A DNA stretch of 64,000 nucleotides from Cellvibrionaceae bacterium (GTDB taxonomy: Bacteria > Pseudomonadota > Gammaproteobacteria > Pseudomonadales > Cellvibrionaceae): contig JANPZW010000009.1 in NCBI GenBank assembly GCA_024707385.1, forward strand, positions 682,001 through 746,000, read 5' to 3'. Both the position numbers and the translations under genes were made by a program. Positions 60,114 to 64,000 of the stretch are shown here, piece after piece; within the stretch, counting starts at the first letter, position 1, and every line of letters begins with the position of its first letter. Under the pieces are notes generated by a model. The model was not told the origin of the DNA, ran no database searches, and worked only from the letters and a program-made list of their open reading frames with translations.

Positions 60114-61382
60114 ATGTTCCTGAAAAAAGCATTGGCAATGGCCATTCTCGCCGCGCCCATCGCGGTGATGAATGGCTGCGGCGGCGACAATTCCACCGCC
60201 GGAACAACTACGAATTCGGTGCCATTCTCACTGGCTCTGACCGACGGCCCGGTAGATTCAGCGACTGCGGTCGTTATTGAATTGACCGGCGTGTCCATCA
60301 AGCCCAAAGGCGCCGAAGCCATAGTTGTCGAGTTTGAAACTCCCCGCAGCATCGATCTGTTGCAGTTGCAGGAAGGCGCGGTCACCGACCTGATCAACGG
60401 TTTGGAACTGGAGCCCGGCGATTACGACGGCATTCATCTGCAAATCAACGCAGTGAAGGATGATGTGCTGGATTCCTACGTGGAGCTTGAAGACGGCACG
60501 ACTGTCGAGCTGGAATTGCAGGGCAAAGGCGAGCACGGTCTGCACATCACCAAACCCTTCACTCTGGTGGAAGGCGAGCCGGCTGAGTTCACCATCGACT
60601 TCGACCTGCGCAAGTCACTGCTTGAGCGCGACGGCTACATCGTCCTCAAACCGCATCTGCACCTGGTACACAATCACCACGCTGGCCACCTTCACGGCGA
60701 CCTGGACCCGGCTCTGGTAGCCGATTTGTGTGCCGATCCGTCAGTTGAGCTGGGCGCGGTATACGTTTTTGCCGGCGCGAATGTTGTGCCAACCGACGTG
60801 AACGGCAGCGAATCCGATCCTGTTGCCAGCGCTCTGGTGAAACTGTCTCCCAAAGGTGAGTACCACTATCACGTCGGCTTCCTCGAAGCCGGTGAATACA
60901 CTGTGGCCTACACCTGTGACGCTGCCTCGGACAGCCCGGAAGAAGTCAACGAGCTGACTTTTGCCGTTCTGGAACCTGTCACCATCGAAGAATGTCAAGA
61001 GCACGAGCATCCCTTCCCGCCCCATGCACCGCATGAAAAATGGGACGAGAGTGTGTGCGAAGAAATCCTGAACGGCGGATCTGAAGAGCCTACGGAAGAA
61101 GAGCCAGCGGAAGAAGTGCCTGCTGACGATGCAGCCACCGAAACCGACGGCACCGAAGCTGAGAACCCGGTTCCACACCGCCACATCCCGCCACATCTGA
61201 AAAAGTGGTGTGAAAACGGTGGTCAAGAATGGCATCCAGTGCCAGGCGAAGGTCCCAAAAAGCCAGTTCCCCCGGTTGAAGGCGAAACACCTGTTGAGCC
61301 CGAAACTCCCGTTGAACCTGAAACCCCGGTCGATGGCGAAACCCCGGTTGAGACCCCGGTAGAAGTACCGGTCGAAGCCTAA
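60114..61382 (+). CDS. His-rich DUF4382 lipoprotein
   Basis: A 422-residue secreted lipoprotein (signal with NGCGGDN lipobox, Cys near 22). Residues about 36-185 form a DUF4382 domain (FSLALTDGPVDSATAVVIELTGVSIKP split, SIDLLQLQEGAVTDLINGLELEPGDYDGI). Three His clusters follow: HLVHNHHAGHLHGD, EHEHPFPPHAPHEKW and PHRHIPPHLKKW. A second beta domain (SALVKLSPKGEYHYHVGFLEAGEYTVAYTC) resembles carboxypeptidase-regulatory repeats. The end is a low-complexity PVEPETPVEPETPV tail. Metal binding is inferred from the histidines. It is divergent from the DUF6502/DUF5666 operon. Confidence 0.85.
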   Translation: MFLKKALAMAILAAPIAVMNGCGGDNSTAGTTTNSVPFSLALTDGPVDSATAVVIELTGVSIKPKGAEAIVVEFETPRSIDLLQLQEGAVTDLINGLELEPGDYDGIHLQINAVKDDVLDSYVELEDGTTVELELQGKGEHGLHITKPFTLVEGEPAEFTIDFDLRKSLLERDGYIVLKPHLHLVHNHHAGHLHGDLDPALVADLCADPSVELGAVYVFAGANVVPTDVNGSESDPVASALVKLSPKGEYHYHVGFLEAGEYTVAYTCDAASDSPEEVNELTFAVLEPVTIEECQEHEHPFPPHAPHEKWDESVCEEILNGGSEEPTEEEPAEEVPADDAATETDGTEAENPVPHRHIPPHLKKWCENGGQEWHPVPGEGPKKPVPPVEGETPVEPETPVEPETPVDGETPVETPVEVPVEA

Positions 61383-61430
61383 TCCGACGACTGATTTGCC
61401 TGATATTCACCTAACTGGCGCAATTGCCAA

Positions 61431-61466
61431 CCCCTCGCTTGCTTGAGCTTCAAGCGAGGGGTTTTT
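61431..61466 (+). terminator. Rho-independent terminator after the DUF4382 gene
   Basis: CCCCTCGCTTG pairs with CAAGCGAGGGG around a CTTGAGCTT loop and is followed by six T, about 50 bases after the stop. The rest of the 372-base gap up to the MFS gene at 61755 shows no gene or other structure that I can support. Confidence 0.95.
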
Positions 61467-61754
61467 TAACGGCGCTGCGGCGCACCGCTTCCCTCTATAC
61501 CCACACTTAACCACCTACCCGCTCCTAACCACCCTCCCCACGCTTACTGATTCGCCTATTCATCTCCCGGCAGAACACTCATCCGAACAAGGTTGCGCTT
61601 ATCCGGCAAGCACTACGCATCAGTTGCGGCCGCGATCGCTGTTCTATAGGCTGATCGGCCTTCAGAGGTGCCGGCCGGGAGACTCCCACTTATTCAAGCT
61701 GCGCTGGCCGCTGATTGTGTTACCCCTGCATCACCCATTTCCCCAGAGCTGTAT

Positions 61755-62979
61755 ATGAACCAAGCTTCACCTGCCGATCCCTTGCCCAGCAAAGAATTTA
61801 TTGTGCTTATGGCTGCCATCATGTCCGTGGTCGCGCTGTCCATCGACGCCATGCTGCCGGCGCTGGTCGTTATCGGAGAGGATTTCGGCCTCAGCAATCC
61901 CAACCACGCCCAATTCATTATCAGTGCAATCTTCGGCGGCCAAGCGGTAGGGCAGCTGGTGTGCGGACCGCTCTCCGATGCTCTGGGCCGCAAGCGTTTG
62001 CTCATGATCAGTTTTGTGGTGTATCTGATTGGGAGCGTGATTTGTTTAGCGGCTAACAATCTGGAACAAATGCTGGTCGGCCGATTTATTCAAGGATTTG
62101 CCGGCGCGGGCCCTTACATCTCGACCATCTCCATCATCCGCGACCGCTGCAGCGGTTATGCAATGGCACGCATCATGTCTCTGGTGATGATGATTTTTAT
62201 TATGGTACCCGTCATAGCACCCACCCTCGGGCAATTCATGTTATTGCTCGGCTCTTGGCGGCTTATTTTCGCGCTCTTATTTTGTTACGGGCTCGCCATT
62301 ATGCTGTGGAGCTTTTTACGCCTGGAGGAAACCCTCCCACCCACTCGCCGCGTGCCATTTTCCGCCGCCAATATCAAACGCGGGGCTTTTACCGTACTCA
62401 CCAACCGCACAACCGTGAGCTACATGATATGCGCAGGCTTAGTGTTCGGTGCATTGATCGGCTATTTAAATTCCTGCCTGCAAATATTCCAGGGCATCTA
62501 TGCCGTGGGCGATGCCTTCGCGCTCTATTTTGGCGCCCTGGCGTTTACGCTCGGCCTCGCATCCTTATCTAATTCCCGCCTGGTGCGCCGGTTCGGGCCG
62601 CGTTCGATTTGCATCACGGCGCTGGTGTGCTTCTCCACATCCTCTGCGCTTCTGCTGTGCGCCCAGTTTTTTTATTGCCGTCCCTATCTGGCTCTTTATG
62701 CTCTACGCCGCCATTATTTTCGCCTGTTTTGGTTTGCTGTTTGGCAATCTGAATGCCCTGGCCATGGAACCTATGGGGCATATTGCGGGAATCGCCTCCG
62801 CGCTGATCGGCGCTACCTCTTCATTGATTTCCATTTCGACTGGTACCCTGATCGGACAACTGTTTAACCAGACACTGATTCCCTTGGTGGGCGGTTTCCT
62901 GATTTTGGGTCTCCTCGCCCTGGGAATCGTATCTGTGGTGAAACCTGAGAAGGCTCCCGCGCGAACGTCCGAAGCCTAA
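61755..62979 (+). CDS. Bcr/CflA-type MFS drug efflux transporter (frameshifted)
   Basis: A 407-residue inner-membrane proton antiporter with twelve predicted helices. The start MNQASPADPLPSKEF is at 61755. The MFS signature GPLSDALGRKRLL lies in loop 2-3, and GRFIQGFAGAGPYISTISIIRD is the Bcr/CflA-type helix-4 region. A T7 run (62667-62673) breaks the frame; T6 gives LLLCAQFFIAVPIWLFMLYAA and a complete C-terminal half ending VVKPEKAPARTSEA. Probable export of chloramphenicol/bicyclomycin-like compounds is a family inference. Confidence 0.92.
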
Positions 62980-63005
62980 CCCGTTCCATAAGAATTCCCT
63001 TTCGT

Positions 63006-63039
63006 GCTATTCCCTCGCCTCTGCGGACGAGGGAATAGC
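63006..63039 (+). terminator. Strong hairpin downstream of the MFS gene
   Basis: GCTATTCCCTCG pairs with CGAGGGAATAGC over twelve bases around a ten-base loop. It is 27 bases after the stop. No T-run follows directly, so it may protect or pause the transcript rather than stop it. Confidence 0.6.
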
Positions 63040-63061
63040 GTGCCTATATCCTCTCCTTTGG

Positions 63062-63093
63062 CAAAAAAAATGCGGGCCATGCCCGCTTTTTTT
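63062..63093. terminator. Bidirectional terminator between MFS and the last gene
   Basis: GCGGGC-CAT-GCCCGC is flanked by eight A on the left and seven T on the right, so it can act on both strands. It serves the MFS gene and the convergent gene at 63128. Confidence 0.9.
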
Positions 63094-63127
63094 CTTGAAT
63101 GATCAAAGCCGCTAAAGCGGCACTCTA

Positions 63128-64000
63128 TCAGTCCGGAATTTCCACCAACACCGCAAGACCGGCCGACTGCGGCACAGTCTCCCCCGTCGGAATATAACCA
63201 GTGGTAAAAATTCCGTAGCTTGCCGTTGCATTCCAATAGCCCTTAAGACGCAGAGCGCCATTGGGATCGGCAATATTCAGGGTTGCTGCGCCATTCGCCG
63301 CGATCTGAGCGGTCACAGCGCGGTCGCTTGCGCCGATTACACCAGACACTATCTGAGCACCCATATTAGCTTTAACCAAAGTGCTCTGGCTCAGCGCCGC
63401 TGTACCGGCGGTGTTACTGGTCCACGTCAACACCGAATCAAAACGGGTATTGGTCAAACGCCATGCTTTGCCGCGGAATTCCGTATCCAGGAACATGACC
63501 CGGTAGCGTTTATTGGCTAGGTTTGGTGTAGCCGCAGGCAATTTGACAAAAAGTGTCTGGCTGAAGCCCGCTTCCGTTTCATCTTCGCCATTGGATTCGC
63601 CAAAGGCTGCAAAATCGGCCGTGTCATTGAAATAACCATCGGTAGGCTCACCATTAATCGATAGCTGGCCGTCGGCAGCGATTGCAAACGTCAGGTCCTC
63701 TGCCTCCGCTGACTCAACATGTGCTTCAACTTCTCCAGAAGAGTTACGACTGATGCGATTGCGTTCAGCCGCGCTGTAATCCAGTGAACCTGCAGCAAAT
63801 TCCAGTAGATTGGCTTCCGTTTCAATTTCCATATGGCCGTTGGCCGTCATAATGACACCGAGATAAACCCGGCCGAACGAGCCACTCACGGCACTGGTGG
63901 TCATGTCGGTTGGCGCTTTGAAAAACACCTCGAGCCCGCGGTTGACCTTCTTCACCTTCAACGGCATCCGGATTCAGCGCATCTTTCTCGCCGTCGTTAT
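63128..64000 (-). CDS. Secreted-type protein of unknown function, partial
   Basis: The C-terminal 290 or so residues of a protein whose start lies outside the window. The final part is rich in Ala, Thr, Asn and small beta-strand phrases (VFFKAPTDMTTSAVSGSFGRVYLG, LTWTSNTAGTAALSQSTLV, LRLKGYWNATASYGIF), in the style of an extracellular beta protein. Near 63950 the frame seems to shift by one G: the upstream frame reads NDGEKDALNPDAVEGEE and continues into VNRGLEVFFKAP. The ATG at 63967 is therefore probably not the real start. No family is recognised. Confidence 0.6.

Noticed and set aside
1..64000. tRNA genes, CRISPR arrays, insertion sequences, prophage or restriction systems
   Set aside because: None was seen on reading both strands; no transposase, integrase, cas or methyltransferase motifs of these systems appear.

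Overview
The window looks like a chromosomal segment of a plant-polysaccharide-degrading gammaproteobacterium, most likely a member of the Cellvibrionaceae (Cellvibrio / Marinimicrobium / Gilvimarinus type). Two observations point there. The housekeeping gene order matches Pseudomonas-type gammaproteobacteria (tyrS-M23 peptidase-anmK-erpA-bactofilin-argC-hemJ; dsbD-aroQ-accB-accC-prmA-DUF3426-dusB-fis-purH-purD). The secreted carbohydrate enzymes are lipoproteins with long polyserine linkers, a Cellvibrionaceae hallmark. No tRNA, rRNA, CRISPR array, transposase or integrase was seen.

Layout. 1-264: start of a TonB-dependent receptor. 537-14490: housekeeping (tRNA charging, cell wall, Fe-S insertion, arginine, haem, thiamine) plus ClC transporter, outer-membrane phospholipase, GST and PilZ protein. 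14480-20312: DUF1631 protein, sugar/nucleoside kinase, DUF2333, a PCuAC copper chaperone and a lipoprotein. 20576-31988: conserved disulfide / fatty-acid / translation / nucleoid / purine block. 32034-36897: small lipoprotein, MazG-like hydrolase, manA, beta-propeller lipoprotein. 37136-38755: AT-richer insert with a DUF6795 protein and a class 3 lipase. 38877-48329: accessory carbohydrate region: GH9, a small coupled membrane protein, flavin-dependent halogenase, SRPBCC lipoprotein, glucuronoyl esterase with malectin domain, acetyltransferase and its relic, GH16. 48580-57467: metY with a structured leader, an unusual TPR-secretin plus BON lipoprotein pair, exported formamidase-like protein, regulators, GST, SDR. 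57554-64000: DUF6502/DUF5666 operon divergent from a His-rich DUF4382 lipoprotein, an MFS drug efflux pump, and a partial unknown protein.

A dominant technical feature is that about fifteen genes, several of them conserved housekeeping genes, are each broken by single-base frameshifts, mostly in homopolymers. The pattern fits sequencing or assembly error far better than biological decay, so these genes are annotated as full-length with the shift noted.

The best candidates for undescribed biology are the orphan secretin/BON pair (50202-52493), the DUF6795/lipase pair (37136-38755), the DUF6502/DUF5666/DUF4382 locus (57554-61382) and the halogenase - small membrane protein - GH9 unit (38877-43299).
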